DNA of 11,286 nucleotides from an uncultured Verrucomicrobiales bacterium (GCA_946480965.1 CAMLMI010000134.1:1-11286); one strand, 5' to 3'. Counted from the first letter of the stretch, positions 1 to 7,045 are shown. Made by a program: numbers and translations. The notes: generated by a model not told the origin, from the sequence alone.

Positions 1-105
1 TTTTTCCACCTCTTCCTCAGCATCGACCGGTCCCACCCAAGGCTCCGCTCAGAAGCGTTATGAGGCGACTTGAAAACAACACCCGATTTTGAGCCTCTCG
101 CTTGC

Positions 106-135
106 TTGCCGGGATGCGCTCATTCTTCCTATAAA
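106..135 (+). promoter_or_regulatory. Candidate promoter of the kinase-etherase fusion gene
   Basis: A -35-like TTGCCG at 106-111 is followed after 18 bp by a -10-like TATAAA at 130-135. Transcription would start near 142, about 20 bases before the ATG at 162. The in-frame ATG at 135 begins on the last base of the -10 box, so it would not be in the transcript; this favours 162 as the start. Found by eye only. Positions 1-105 show no other feature I can support. Confidence 0.4.
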
Positions 136-161
136 TGCGCAGCACAAATCTTTCACTCACC

Positions 162-1991
162 ATGGAACGTTCGTCGGTTTTCCTTGGCGTGGAAGCAGGC
201 GGGACACGCACTTCCGCCTTATTGGTCAATGAAGAAAAGACGCTTTTCCTAGGGGCGTTCGGCCAGGGCAACGTTCGCCTTCTCGACGATGCTGCTTTGG
301 CTAAACTTTTCCGCTGTATCCGGGACGCCGTCGCAGCCTTCCCGACCCCTTCGGCCATCGCTCTCGGGATGGCCGGTGCGCGCTCTTCGCCCGACCAAAC
401 CCGTGTTGTCAAGATTGCGGCCACTCTTTGGCCGAGGTCGACGATACATGTCGGCACCGATCTCGATGTGGCTTTGGCCGCGGCTCAACCAACTCGGAGT
501 GCGGTGGACGCTTCCGTGCTGGTCTTGAGCGGCACTGGATCGTGCTGCTTCGGGCGCAATGCATCCGGTCACCAAGCCAAGATCGGCGGAGGTGGCCATC
601 TCCTCGGCGATAAAGGAAGCGGATACCATCTCGGATTGGCCGCTCTGCAGGCGGTTCTAGCCGATTGGGATCGGAACCGTCAGTGGGGGCTGCTCGGGCA
701 AAGCCTGCTTGCAGCTACTCAGCTCAACGAGCCGGAAGACCTCTTCGCCTGGGCCCAGTCCTCACAAAAGCAACACATCGCCAAACTCGCGGAAGTCGTC
801 TTCAGGACGGCTTCCAGCGACAAGCTCGCCAAGGCCATCATTCGTGATGCCGCTCGGTCCTTGGCCTCCGATGCATTGATCGTCGCGAACCGATTGGCGG
901 CCAAAGGACGACCTGTCCAGTTCGTGTTCGCGGGCAGCGTTCTGCTCAAGGGAACCAGACTGGCCCGGGAAGTCGCAGGTGCCCTCCGAAGGAATTGGCC
1001 AAGCGCGATCATCGATCCCTTGCAGCGACCGTCTGTCTGGGGAGCCATTGAAATAGCCCGCAAAGCCCGGAGCGAAGCCGTTAATGCCTCGCCACTGCCT
1101 GTCTCGGTTGAGAAGTCCGGCAGGCAAACCTCCAACGCAACGTCGCCCCTTTCGCCCACCGAACAGCGTCATCCCGCTTCGATGCGGCTCGACCGCTTGC
1201 CAATCGAGTCCGCAGTGGAGCTTTTCCTGAAGGAGGATGCCCGCATCACCGCAGGACTCTTAGCCGAAAAGAGGACGCTCTCCAAAGTTGTCGGCTGGGT
1301 CGCCAACTCCTTCAAACAAGGCGGAAGGCTTTTTTATGTCGGTGCCGGCACCAGCGGCCGATTGGGTATCTTAGATGCCAGCGAATGTCCTCCGACCTTT
1401 CGGACGCCGCCTGAACTTGTGCAGGGCATCATCGCGGGCGGGCGCGAAGCCGTCTGGAGCGCCGTCGAAGGCGCGGAGGACGATTCTGCGGCGGGGGCCC
1501 AGGCAATTCGGTTCCGTGGAATTTCGGACAAGGATGTCGTCGTTGGGATCGCGGCCAGCGGACGCACGCCCTTCGTGCGCGGAGCCCTTCTTGAAGCCAA
1601 GCGACGCGGCGCACGCACGGCCTTGCTCTGCTTCAATCCACATGTCCACGCCGAGCGGCCCAAGCCCGCCGATGTGGTGATCGCCCCGGATATCGGCCCC
1701 GAACTGCTCACCGGCTCCACCCGGCTCAAATCTGGCACCGCGACCAAGCTGGTGCTGAACATTTTCACCACCTTGGCGATGGTTCGCACGGGGAAGGTCA
1801 TCGGTAACCTGATGGTGGATGTGAACCCGTCGAACGTGAAGCTGCGGGGCCGTGCCATTCGCATCGTCCGGGAACTGACCGGCGTGGATGAAGCGACTGC
1901 GAAATCCGCGCTCGAAGCCGAAGGCTGGACCGTCCGGCAGGCTTGGTTGCGGCTCGGTGGACAGCGCAAGCGCAAGAGCACAGCGAGCTAG
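162..1991 (+). CDS. murQ: Fused amino-sugar kinase (BadF/NagK/MurK type) and N-acetylmuramic acid 6-phosphate etherase (MurQ)
   Basis: The 609-residue protein joins two enzymes of cytoplasmic peptidoglycan sugar recycling. Residues 1-305 are an ASKHA kinase of the BadF/BadG/NagK type: phosphate motif GVEAGGTRT (9-17), second phosphate motif LSGTGS (122-127), the family signature GGGGHLLGDKGSG (142-154) and an adenosine-site FAGS (256-259). A Pro/Ser-rich linker covers about 306-340. Residues 341-609 are a complete MurQ SIS domain: GAGTSGRLG (394-402), DASECPPTF (405-413), VEGAEDD (435-441), GIAASGRTP (462-470), LTGSTRLKSGTA (516-527) and a C-terminal UBA-like helical tail. Glu408 and the EGAED segment match the regions of the catalytic glutamates reported for E. 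coli MurQ. Inferred role: the kinase phosphorylates MurNAc (possibly also GlcNAc) and the etherase splits the D-lactyl ether to GlcNAc-6-P. Start 162 is chosen because the protein then begins just before the kinase motif; no Shine-Dalgarno is visible. Confidence 0.93.
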   Translation: MERSSVFLGVEAGGTRTSALLVNEEKTLFLGAFGQGNVRLLDDAALAKLFRCIRDAVAAFPTPSAIALGMAGARSSPDQTRVVKIAATLWPRSTIHVGTDLDVALAAAQPTRSAVDASVLVLSGTGSCCFGRNASGHQAKIGGGGHLLGDKGSGYHLGLAALQAVLADWDRNRQWGLLGQSLLAATQLNEPEDLFAWAQSSQKQHIAKLAEVVFRTASSDKLAKAIIRDAARSLASDALIVANRLAAKGRPVQFVFAGSVLLKGTRLAREVAGALRRNWPSAIIDPLQRPSVWGAIEIARKARSEAVNASPLPVSVEKSGRQTSNATSPLSPTEQRHPASMRLDRLPIESAVELFLKEDARITAGLLAEKRTLSKVVGWVANSFKQGGRLFYVGAGTSGRLGILDASECPPTFRTPPELVQGIIAGGREAVWSAVEGAEDDSAAGAQAIRFRGISDKDVVVGIAASGRTPFVRGALLEAKRRGARTALLCFNPHVHAERPKPADVVIAPDIGPELLTGSTRLKSGTATKLVLNIFTTLAMVRTGKVIGNLMVDVNPSNVKLRGRAIRIVRELTGVDEATAKSALEAEGWTVRQAWLRLGGQRKRKSTAS

Positions 1992-2068
1992 CAAAGCCGT
2001 CGAACGGCCCACCAATTCATGGGGGCGGCAAACCGTTTCCCTGGCCCTGGAGACCGCATAGATTCCGG

Positions 2069-2090
2069 GGCCTGCTTGTCCCAAGCAGCC
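2069..2090 (+). promoter_or_regulatory. Hairpin directly upstream of the ROK gene start
   Basis: The arms 2069-2078 and 2082-2090 form nine base pairs with one bulged C (2072) and a three-base loop (2079-2081). The hairpin ends 6 bases before the ATG at 2097, exactly where a ribosome binding site would sit, and no Shine-Dalgarno sequence is present. It could limit or tune initiation. There is no T-run after it, so it is not a standard terminator for the upstream gene. Confidence 0.4.
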
Positions 2091-2096
2091 ATCACC

Positions 2097-3497
2097 ATGA
2101 GTCGCGTCGATACTTTCCCATTGGTCGCTCCGAAACATCTTCCCGCGCTGGATGCGCGATTCCGTCCGGCAGCTTTGGCCGTGCGGGCTTTCGCCGCCGA
2201 GGTCCAACGCTCCGGAGCTCCCCAGTCGGTTCGGATCGGGCTCGAACAAGCCGATGGTGCTGTGCACCACTTCCAGACCGAGGTGCTGCCAGCCCACCAT
2301 CTTTCGGCATCAGCCAATTTCCGGCACGTCGAACGCATCGTGAAGTTCCTCCTCTGGTCGCGCGGTGGACGCCGGCTCTTCGTGGATGGACCAGCGGGAT
2401 TGGCGGAGCAACTGACCGCGCATTTCCGCGACGAGGCGACCGGGCGCTTCGACTCCAAGACCGTTGGCGAAATGATGTATGACGGCCCGATTGAAGTGGT
2501 CGCGACCCGGGACATCCCGGCGGAGCGGGTTCTCTCGCAACCGCTCGGCCGCCATCTCGAAGGCTGCCGCATCGGCTTCGATCTCGGCGGGAGCGACCGC
2601 AAGGCGGCGGCGTTGATCGACGGCAAAGTCGTTTTCAGCGAGGAGATCGAGTGGAACCCGTATTTCCAGACCGATCCGCAATACCACTTCGACGGCATCA
2701 TGGATTCGTTGAAGAAGGCGGCGGCGCACTTGCCCCGTGTCGATGCCATCGGCGGCAGCGCGGCCGGCGTCTATGTGAACAACCGGGTGAAGGTCGCTTC
2801 GCTCTTCCGCGGCGTGTCGCCCGCGCTCTTTCAAAGCCGGGTGAAGGACATGTTTCTGGAGATCCAGAAGCTCTGGAACGTGCCGCTCGAAGTGGTGAAC
2901 GACGGCGAAGTCACCGCGCTCGCGGCCTCCATGTCGCTCGGCGTGAATTCCGTGCTCGGCATTTCGCTCGGCACCAGCACGGCCGGCGGTTGGGTTAACG
3001 CCGAGGGGAACATCACCTCGTGGATCAACGAGCTGGCCTTTGTGCCCGTGGACTATCATCCGTCCGCGCCGCGCGATGAATGGTCCGGCGACTACGGCTG
3101 TGGCGTGCAGTATTTCTCCCAGCAATGCGTTGGCCGGCTGCTGGCTCCGGCGAGCATCGAGGCTCCGGCGGATTTGCCGCTCCCGGAAAAGCTCAAGCTC
3201 GTTCAGTCCCTGATGAAGCAGGGCGACGAACGCGCCCGGAAGATCTACCAGACCATCGGCGTCTATTTTGGCTATGGCATGGCGCACTTCGCCACCTTCT
3301 ACGATCTGCGCCACGTGTTGATCCTCGGCCGTGTGACTTCCGGTGAAGGCGGCGACCTGATCCTCAATGGAGCGAAAGCCGTATTGAAAGACGAGTTCCC
3401 CGACCTGGCCGAGCGCATTGCCTTCCACATCCCCGACGAGAAGGACAAGCGCCACGGCCAAGCCATCGCGGCGGCCAGCTTGCCCGCGATCCGTTGA
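2097..3497 (+). CDS. Divergent ROK-family (glucokinase-like) protein with an extra N-terminal domain
   Basis: This 466-residue protein lies 105 bp behind the kinase-etherase fusion. From about residue 158 it looks like a ROK/ASKHA sugar kinase: phosphate-1 motif GFDLGGSD (160-167), the N-D pair VVNDGE (266-271) whose Asp269 sits where the catalytic base of ROK kinases lies, and phosphate-2 motif GISLGTSTAGG (288-298). The usual ROK zinc signature (CxCGxxGCxE) is absent; only GDYGCGVQYF (331-340) occupies that place. Residues 1-157 form an extra N-terminal region I do not recognise, making it longer than the usual 300-320 residues. A sugar or amino-sugar kinase role is likely from fold and neighbour, but the substrate is unknown. 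The start is uncertain: in-frame alternatives exist at 2019 (ATG) and 2076 (TTG); 2097 is chosen because the sequence before it looks non-coding. Confidence 0.83.
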   Translation: MSRVDTFPLVAPKHLPALDARFRPAALAVRAFAAEVQRSGAPQSVRIGLEQADGAVHHFQTEVLPAHHLSASANFRHVERIVKFLLWSRGGRRLFVDGPAGLAEQLTAHFRDEATGRFDSKTVGEMMYDGPIEVVATRDIPAERVLSQPLGRHLEGCRIGFDLGGSDRKAAALIDGKVVFSEEIEWNPYFQTDPQYHFDGIMDSLKKAAAHLPRVDAIGGSAAGVYVNNRVKVASLFRGVSPALFQSRVKDMFLEIQKLWNVPLEVVNDGEVTALAASMSLGVNSVLGISLGTSTAGGWVNAEGNITSWINELAFVPVDYHPSAPRDEWSGDYGCGVQYFSQQCVGRLLAPASIEAPADLPLPEKLKLVQSLMKQGDERARKIYQTIGVYFGYGMAHFATFYDLRHVLILGRVTSGEGGDLILNGAKAVLKDEFPDLAERIAFHIPDEKDKRHGQAIAAASLPAIR

Positions 3498-3498
3498 G

Positions 3499-3520
3499 CG
3501 CGAGCCACCAGAGTGGCGCG
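3499..3520 (+). other. Short hairpin after the ROK gene
   Basis: CGCG (3499-3502) and CCAC (3505-3508) pair with GTGG (3513-3516) and CGCG (3517-3520), with a two-base bulge and a four-base loop. It starts two bases after the ROK stop codon. No T-run follows, so it may be an mRNA 3' end stabiliser or a weak terminator rather than a classical one. Confidence 0.3.
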
Positions 3521-3554
3521 TTGCCTGGAGAAAAGGCGTGGTTATCCTGACTCC

Positions 3555-3914
3555 ATGAAACGAACGATTGCGGTTGGGGCCTTGGCGGTGTGGAGCGTTT
3601 TGGTGTTGGTCGGTTGTGCCTCGAACAAGATCGATTGGGCACCTCGCGTCGGCACCTACACCTTCGACGACGCGGTCCGGGAGTTCGGCCCGCCGGACAA
3701 GAGAGCCGATCTGACCGATGGCACGGTGGTCGCCGATTGGATCACGTCCCGGGGCGGCCCTCAGGTCCGATCCACGCCGTGGATCGGCGGCGGCTACTAC
3801 GGGCGGCACTACGGCTGGGGCGAAACCTACACGGTCAATTCGCCCGATTGGATCATCCGCTTGGAGTTCGGCCCGAACGGCAAGCTGGTGAAGCATCAGC
3901 GCGTGGTGCAGTGA
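3555..3914 (+). CDS. Small predicted lipoprotein, function unknown
   Basis: The 119-residue product has a lipoprotein signal peptide: Lys-Arg at residues 2-3, a hydrophobic core at 5-19, and lipobox LVGC (18-21) with Cys21 as the predicted lipidated residue. Ala22 follows, so Asp-type inner-membrane retention is not indicated and outer-membrane placement is plausible. The mature part is about 99 residues, rich in Gly, Tyr and Trp, with a segment YTFDDAVREFGPPDK (35-49) that resembles the small two-layer fold of SmpA/BamE-like lipoproteins, in which a 'G.P' segment follows the first helix. I do not assign it to that family; it is a hypothesis. Start 3555 is chosen because it places the signal peptide correctly; an ATG-less upstream extension lacks signal features. 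No Shine-Dalgarno is visible. Confidence 0.8.
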   Translation: MKRTIAVGALAVWSVLVLVGCASNKIDWAPRVGTYTFDDAVREFGPPDKRADLTDGTVVADWITSRGGPQVRSTPWIGGGYYGRHYGWGETYTVNSPDWIIRLEFGPNGKLVKHQRVVQ

Positions 3915-3922
3915 GGGGCTGC

Positions 3923-3968
3923 GGGCTTGGATCATGGCCGCGAGCCGCTGCAAGCCTCATTTTTCTTT
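3923..3968 (+). terminator. Candidate rho-independent terminator after the lipoprotein gene
   Basis: GGCTTG (3924-3929) pairs with CAAGCC (3951-3956), with a G-T pair extending it outward and a GC-rich inner segment holding a further small stem. A T-rich stretch (five T at 3960-3964, then C and three T) follows three bases later. The long interior makes the fold less certain. It would separate the lipoprotein gene from the ftsB-like gene. Confidence 0.4.
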
Positions 3969-4001
3969 CGCCTGAAGGATGCCGCTGTTAAGGAACACAC
4001 G

Positions 4002-4310
4002 ATGTCTGCCGGTTCCAACATCTGGGAATCCCTCTATCGCCTCGCGCTTTGGCTCTTGGCGGCGGCGGCCATCGTGGCGGTCATCCTCTGGTATGTCCCC
4101 GTCGTCCAACGCAACGAAGCGATGCGCCGGGAGATCTATCAGCTCGAAAAAAAGGTCGAGCGGGAGCTGGAACTGGCCAAGACCCTGGATGCCCGATTGA
4201 AGAGCCTTCAAGATCCGCGCACCGTTGAGCGGCTGGCCCGTGAGCGCCTCAGCTTCGCCAAGCCCGGCGAGCTGATCTTCCACTTCGAAGCGCCGAAGAC
4301 CGACCGTTAA
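4002..4310 (+). CDS. FtsB/DivIC-family septum formation protein
   Basis: The 102-residue product has the layout of FtsB/DivIC: a short cytoplasmic N-terminus (1-11), one membrane helix (about 12-33), a charged coiled coil (about 36-70, with heptad-like ELEKKVERELELAKTLDARL spacing), and the short C-terminal module DPRTVERLARERL (71-83) plus KPGELIF (87-93) that marks the family. FtsB-type proteins bind FtsL and FtsQ/DivIB at the septum and help activate cell-wall synthesis there. Start 4002 is supported by an AAGGAA ribosome binding site at 3990-3995; an upstream in-frame extension to 3927 would put about 25 atypical residues before it. Length fits the family (about 90-125). No ftsL or ftsQ is seen nearby. 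Confidence 0.85.
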   Translation: MSAGSNIWESLYRLALWLLAAAAIVAVILWYVPVVQRNEAMRREIYQLEKKVERELELAKTLDARLKSLQDPRTVERLARERLSFAKPGELIFHFEAPKTDR

Positions 4311-4338
4311 ACGCTGCTTGAGATCACTCACGAGCGTT

Positions 4339-4704
4339 ATGGACCGGTCGTCTTCCCCGATGGTTTCCCCGCTGTTCGAGCGCGAGCGCGAATGTGCTCC
4401 CGGTCCGTTCTATGTGGTGAAAGGGCTGTGCATCACTTGCTCGCTCCCGATTGAAACAGCTCCGGGGAATGTGGCGTATCACGACCAGCATTGCGCTGGC
4501 TGCCCCAATGAATGCTCAGATCACTGCTTCATCGGAGTTCAGCCGCAGTCACGCGAGGAGATCGAGGCCATGATCGACGTGATCGCCGGATCATGCGTGC
4601 AAGCCTACCGCTACTGCGGCACCGATCCCGACATCTTGGCCCGGCTGGTTGCTCGGGGATGTGCGGATCGGTGCGATGCCTTGGCCAAGAACCCGCTCGC
4701 ATAG
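4339..4704 (+). CDS. Cysteine-rich protein, possible metal or Fe-S binding, function unknown
   Basis: The 121-residue product contains 11 cysteines: residues 19, 31, 34, 52, 55, 59, 63, 86, 93, 108 and 112. The arrangement CxxC (31-34), then CxxCxxxCxxxC (52-63), then four more in the C-terminal half suggests one or more Zn or iron-sulfur sites. The region SCVQAYRYCGTDPDILARLV (85-104) recalls short proteins sometimes labelled ferredoxin-like in Planctomycetes and Verrucomicrobia that pair a CxxC head with a 'CC..VRYGG.DP.I..RL' tail; this is from memory and unverified. No signal peptide, so cytoplasmic. Start is uncertain: ATG 4339, with TTG 4318 and ATG 4360 also in frame; none has a clear ribosome binding site. 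It follows the ftsB-like gene by 28 bp and may share its transcript. Its last codons lie within an inverted repeat. Confidence 0.75.
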   Translation: MDRSSSPMVSPLFERERECAPGPFYVVKGLCITCSLPIETAPGNVAYHDQHCAGCPNECSDHCFIGVQPQSREEIEAMIDVIAGSCVQAYRYCGTDPDILARLVARGCADRCDALAKNPLA

Positions 4705-4730
4705 CCGCCTTCGGGGGATACGAGCGGGTT
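4690..4730. terminator. Inverted repeat between two converging genes
   Basis: AACCCGCTCG (4690-4699) is repeated as its exact reverse complement at 4721-4730, with a 21-base spacer. The left arm lies in the last codons of the cysteine-rich gene, the right arm 10 bases from the stop of the facing hydrolase gene. The position suits a two-way transcription stop, but neither side has a clear T-run. Confidence 0.35.
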
Positions 4731-4740
4731 GATTCGAAGT

Positions 4741-5538
4741 TCAGATCTTCTTCAGGATTTCTTTCCACCTCGCCCACGCTTCTTCGCGGGCTTTCTTGTT
4801 TTCCGTGCTGCCTGCCGGGTCTTCGCCGGAGCGCATGAAACCGTGTCCGGCGCCGTCGTAGATCACCGGCTCGAAAGTCTTGCCGGTCTTCTTCATCAGC
4901 TCGGTGGACTTGGGAATGGTGGTGTTCACCCGGGCGTCGTTGCCGCCGTAGAAGCCGTGGACCGGAGCGGCGATCTTTGCGATGGCGGCTTCGTCATCGG
5001 GACCGGAGCCGTAGAAGACGAAGGCGGCCTTGATGTCCTTGGAATGGGTCGCGTAGCGAAAGGTCTGGGAACCGCCCCAGCAAAAGCCGCTGACGACGAC
5101 CTTGCCGTTGCACGCGGGGAGCTTGGCGACATGCGCGGCGACGGCGTCGAGGTAGGCGGTGATCTGCTCGGGCTTCAGGTTGCCGATGGCCCGGCGGGCT
5201 CCGTCGTTGCCCAACTCGGCCGAGCCGCCGCCGTTGGTGGCCATGCCGGAGAGGAAGTCGGGGGCGATGGCGATGTAGCCGGCTTCGGCCAGTTGATCGG
5301 TGACGCTGCGGACCCAGTCGGTCAGGCCAAAGATCTCGTGGATGACGATGACGGCAGTAGCCTTTTCCTTCACCTCGGGAAAGGCGATGGAGCAATTCAC
5401 TTCCTGATCGCCGGCCTTCACCTTGACCCATTCGTGATGGCGCGGGGATTTCTCGATGCGGGCCTTGGCCCAATCCTGGGCAGCGGCATTGAACGCGAGG
5501 CAGAGCGCGAGCGGGAGGAGCAGGAGGAGGCGTTTCAT
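4741..5538 (-). CDS. Exported dienelactone hydrolase family protein (alpha/beta hydrolase)
   Basis: The 265-residue product starts with a Sec-type signal peptide (MKR, hydrophobic 4-19, cleavage probably after AAA near residue 20, before QDW). The mature part is a dienelactone-hydrolase-type alpha/beta hydrolase: HEIFGL (67-72) supplies the oxyanion/Glu68 region, the nucleophile elbow is GFCWGG (151-156) with Cys153, the acid is Asp201 in GGNDARV (199-204), and the base is His232 in GAGHGF (229-234). This Cys-Asp-His triad is intact. Family members open lactone rings or cleave other esters; the substrate here is not known, and the periplasmic or envelope location is inferred from the signal peptide. 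It is transcribed toward the cysteine-rich gene and ends 36 bp from it. No Shine-Dalgarno is seen; CACC directly precedes the ATG. Confidence 0.92.
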   Translation of the reverse strand: MKRLLLLLPLALCLAFNAAAQDWAKARIEKSPRHHEWVKVKAGDQEVNCSIAFPEVKEKATAVIVIHEIFGLTDWVRSVTDQLAEAGYIAIAPDFLSGMATNGGGSAELGNDGARRAIGNLKPEQITAYLDAVAAHVAKLPACNGKVVVSGFCWGGSQTFRYATHSKDIKAAFVFYGSGPDDEAAIAKIAAPVHGFYGGNDARVNTTIPKSTELMKKTGKTFEPVIYDGAGHGFMRSGEDPAGSTENKKAREEAWARWKEILKKI

Positions 5539-5617
5539 GGTGGATGGGAGTTGAGCGGGTCCGGGGAGAGGACGCGAGGGAGGAATGGGCGGTTACTCGG
5601 CCGATTCGGGGTTCGAC

Positions 5618-5678
5618 GTTGGGCGTTCAGCGTTCGGAGTTTCTGAACATCGAACATTCAACGCCCAACTCCGAACGC
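5618..5678. repeat. Compound inverted repeat in the intergenic region
   Basis: Two perfect inverted pairs interlock: GTTGGGCGTT (5618-5627) with 5660-5669, and GCGTTCGGAGTT (5630-5641) with 5667-5678. Their order is A-B-A'-B', so the two stems cannot both form as simple nested hairpins. GAACAT also occurs twice directly at 5645-5650 and 5652-5657. Translated by chance this gives 'NIEHSTPNSERR'-like peptides, the look I recall of dispersed intergenic repeats in Verrucomicrobiota. The rest of 5539-5731 shows nothing I can name. Confidence 0.7.
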
Positions 5679-5731
5679 CGAAGTTGCGCGCCCGTTGCCC
5701 GGTGCGCGGGGGCGTGCCATAGATCACGCCC

Positions 5732-6913
5732 ATGAACTACCGCCGCTTCGGCAAAACCGAGCTCCAGATCCCCGTCTTTTCCTGCGGCGGGATGCGCTAC
5801 CAATACAAGTGGCAGGACGTCGATCCGTCCGAAGTGCCCGCCGAGAACCAGGCCAACCTCGAAGCCTGCATCCATCGCGCGGTCGAACTCGGCATCCACC
5901 ACATCGAGACCGCGCGGCACTACGGCTCGTCGGAGATGCAGCTCGGGCCGGTATTGGCGCAGTTCCCGCGCGAGAAGCTGATTGTGCAGACCAAGGTGCC
6001 GCCGTTCGCCAATCCGGACGATTTCCTCCGCGAGTTCGAGACGAGCATGAAGTATCTGCGGCTCGGCCATGTGGACCTCTTGTCCCTGCACGGCATCAAC
6101 AACCGCGAACTGCTGGGTTGGTCGGTGCGGAAGGGCGGTTGCTTGGACGCTGCCCGAAGGCTCCAAGCCCAAGGGCGTGTTCGGCACATCGGATTTTCCA
6201 CCCACGCCACTCCGGATGTGATTCTGGAGACGGTGGAGACCGGGGAGTTCGCCTACGTGAATCTCCACTGGTATTTCGTGAACGATCTCAACTGGTCGTC
6301 CGTGGTGGCCGCGCGGAAGCGAGACATGGGCGTCTTCATCATCAGCCCGAACGACAAGGGCGGGAAGCTCTACGAACCGCCCCAGCGCCTGCGCGATCTC
6401 TGCGCGCCACTGACCCCGATGCAGTTCAACGACCTCTACTGCCTGGCTCGGCCGGAGGTTCACACGCTCAGCCTGGGCGCGGCTCGCCCGACGGATTTCG
6501 ACGAACACGTCGCCGGACTCCGGTGGTATGAGCGCATCGCGGAAACCATTGCTCCGATTGAGGCGAGGCTTCGCGGCGAAATGGAACGCGAGCTGGGGAA
6601 GGATTGGTGCGAGCGTTGGTCCGAGGGATTGCCGGAATACGTCGATGTGCCGGGTGAGACGAACATCACCGAAATCCTCCGGCTCTGGACCTACGCCAAG
6701 GCGCTGGATTTGGTCGGCTGGGGCAAGATGCGCTACAACCTGCTGGGCCAAGCCGACCATTGGTTCCCCGGCGAGACCGTGGCCAAGCTGGATCGCGCCC
6801 GGTTGAAGGAGACATTGCGCGGCAGCCCCTTCGCCGAACGCATCCCCGGCATCCTCGAAGAAGCTCACGCCATGCTTTTTGACGCCCCCAAGAAGCGATT
6901 GAGCCAAAATTGA
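5732..6913 (+). CDS. Aldo/keto reductase of the Fe-S-tailed subfamily, with degenerate cluster motif
   Basis: The 393-residue cytoplasmic protein has an aldo/keto reductase barrel at about 1-265. The tetrad positions are Glu59 (IETARHYG, where most members have Asp but this subfamily often has Glu), Tyr64, Lys88 (QTKVP) and His120 (LSLHGI); IGFSTH (153-158) and LSLGAARP (246-253) are typical NAD(P)H-binding barrel segments. The tail (265-393) matches the subfamily that carries a 4Fe-4S motif CxxCxxCLPCP before a helical end, seen here as ILRLW...[18 protein letters not shown]. At the motif, only Cys293 remains: the next positions are Trp296, Gly299 and Glu302 ([11 protein letters not shown]). 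It likely reduces or oxidises a carbonyl or sugar substrate that I cannot name. Start 5732 fits the family's N-terminus ([11 protein letters not shown]); no Shine-Dalgarno. Confidence 0.9.
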   Translation: MNYRRFGKTELQIPVFSCGGMRYQYKWQDVDPSEVPAENQANLEACIHRAVELGIHHIETARHYGSSEMQLGPVLAQFPREKLIVQTKVPPFANPDDFLREFETSMKYLRLGHVDLLSLHGINNRELLGWSVRKGGCLDAARRLQAQGRVRHIGFSTHATPDVILETVETGEFAYVNLHWYFVNDLNWSSVVAARKRDMGVFIISPNDKGGKLYEPPQRLRDLCAPLTPMQFNDLYCLARPEVHTLSLGAARPTDFDEHVAGLRWYERIAETIAPIEARLRGEMERELGKDWCERWSEGLPEYVDVPGETNITEILRLWTYAKALDLVGWGKMRYNLLGQADHWFPGETVAKLDRARLKETLRGSPFAERIPGILEEAHAMLFDAPKKRLSQN

Positions 6914-7045
6914 TCGCCTGCATCGTTAAAGATATTTCAGGAAGTGCGGTGTCTGACCTAGGGATGGACCTCCCCATTTGTGGTGCCCCGGAATGCCGGC
7001 AGAGAAGCGAAGCCTGATTTTATTGGCTGTTTCAAAGAACCCGCG

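Noticed and set aside
1..23. Possible start of a divergent gene on the - strand (ATG at 21-23)
   Set aside because: Only seven codons fit before the window edge; nothing supports or excludes it.
135..161. Upstream in-frame ATG as start of the kinase-etherase fusion
   Set aside because: It overlaps the likely -10 box and adds residues before the conserved kinase N-terminus.
2310..3953. Long open frame on the - strand (547 codons) opposite the ROK and lipoprotein genes
   Set aside because: It has no family motifs, is rich in Arg, Gly, Ala and His, and spans two real + strand genes. This is the usual antisense shadow in high-G+C coding DNA.
4339..5538. Cysteine-rich protein and exported hydrolase as a functional pair
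   Set aside because: They converge with a terminator-like repeat between them, one is cytoplasmic and the other exported, and no shared pathway is evident.
4729..5646. 305-codon + strand frame opposite the dienelactone hydrolase
   Set aside because: Gly/Asp/Val-rich shadow; the - strand protein has a signal peptide and intact Cys-Asp-His triad.
5627..6907. 426-codon open frame on the - strand opposite the aldo/keto reductase
   Set aside because: No recognisable domain; it mirrors a well-supported reductase and starts in the intergenic repeat.
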